Shown one piece after another: positions 5,348 through 5,354 of a stretch of DNA of 5,354 nt. A model generated the notes under the pieces. That model was not told the origin of the DNA, did no database searches, and saw nothing but the letters and a program-made list of their open reading frames with translations. The stretch's first letter is position 1, and each line of letters begins with the position of its first letter. This stretch comes from an uncultured Eubacteriales bacterium (GTDB lineage: Bacteria; Bacillota; Clostridia; Monoglobales; UMGS1388): contig URVP01000112.1 in the NCBI GenBank assembly GCA_900551345.1, positions 1 to 5,354 of the forward strand. The letters are read 5' to 3'. Made by a program: the position numbers and the translations under genes.

Positions 5348-5354
5348 ATGGAGC
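5348..5354 (+). CDS. Start of a divergent gene cut by the window edge
   Basis: ATG GAG C is all that is present. AGGGGTGA (5333-5340) lies 7 nt upstream and a near-perfect promoter ends at 5316, so a gene start here is well supported although the product is unknown. A GTG at 5337 opens another frame but lies within the ribosome binding site. Genes divergent from lyase genes are often regulators or sugar transporters, which is only a contextual expectation. Confidence 0.55.

Noticed and set aside
1..5354. tRNA, rRNA, CRISPR array, insertion sequence or attachment site.
   Set aside because: No spaced direct repeats, transposase motifs, terminal inverted repeats or tRNA-like cloverleafs were found on reading both strands.

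Overview
The window is AT-rich DNA with dense genes, strong AGGAGG-type ribosome binding sites, UUG starts and sigma-A type promoters. FeoB carries the GNQNCGKTT form of the P-loop motif. Together these suggest a low-GC Gram-positive bacterium, probably an anaerobic gut-type clostridium (Oscillospiraceae/Lachnospiraceae-like). The phylum-level call is fairly safe; anything narrower is a guess.

Layout from left to right. (1) At 1-108, minus strand, is the N-terminus of a CNNM/CorC ('haemolysin C', Mg2+/Co2+ efflux type) membrane protein that starts at UUG and runs off the left edge. (2) At 109-297, minus strand, is its leader: a near-consensus promoter (TTGACA, 17 nt, TGn-TATACT), a 26-codon reading frame with its own ribosome binding site, and a long intrinsic-terminator hairpin. 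The small frame's stop codon lies in the hairpin's loop and 3' arm. No promoter is visible between the terminator and the CNNM gene, so CNNM expression appears to require readthrough. This is the most interesting part of the window: a candidate translation-controlled attenuator. (3) At 393-854, plus strand, is a TspO/MBR membrane protein. (4) At 908-946 is a GC-rich hairpin between convergent genes. (5) At 969-3205, minus strand, are feoA and feoB, overlapping by ATGA, which form the ferrous iron importer. (6) At 3229-5211, minus strand, is a heparinase II/III-family protein without a signal peptide, ending 23 nt before feoA. (7) At 5218-5347 is a divergent promoter region with inverted repeats and a consensus plus-strand promoter, leading to a gene that begins at 5348 and is cut by the right edge.

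How the parts relate. The left and middle genes share a metal/porphyrin theme: a CNNM-type divalent cation exporter, TspO (tetrapyrrole-binding), and FeoAB (Fe2+ uptake). The heparinase-like gene is a carbohydrate gene placed directly upstream of feoAB. A good promoter (CTGACA, 17 nt, TATATT) within its last codons and stop probably allows feoAB to be transcribed separately, although readthrough from the heparinase promoter is also likely. No RNA genes, insertion sequences, CRISPR arrays or attachment sites were seen.
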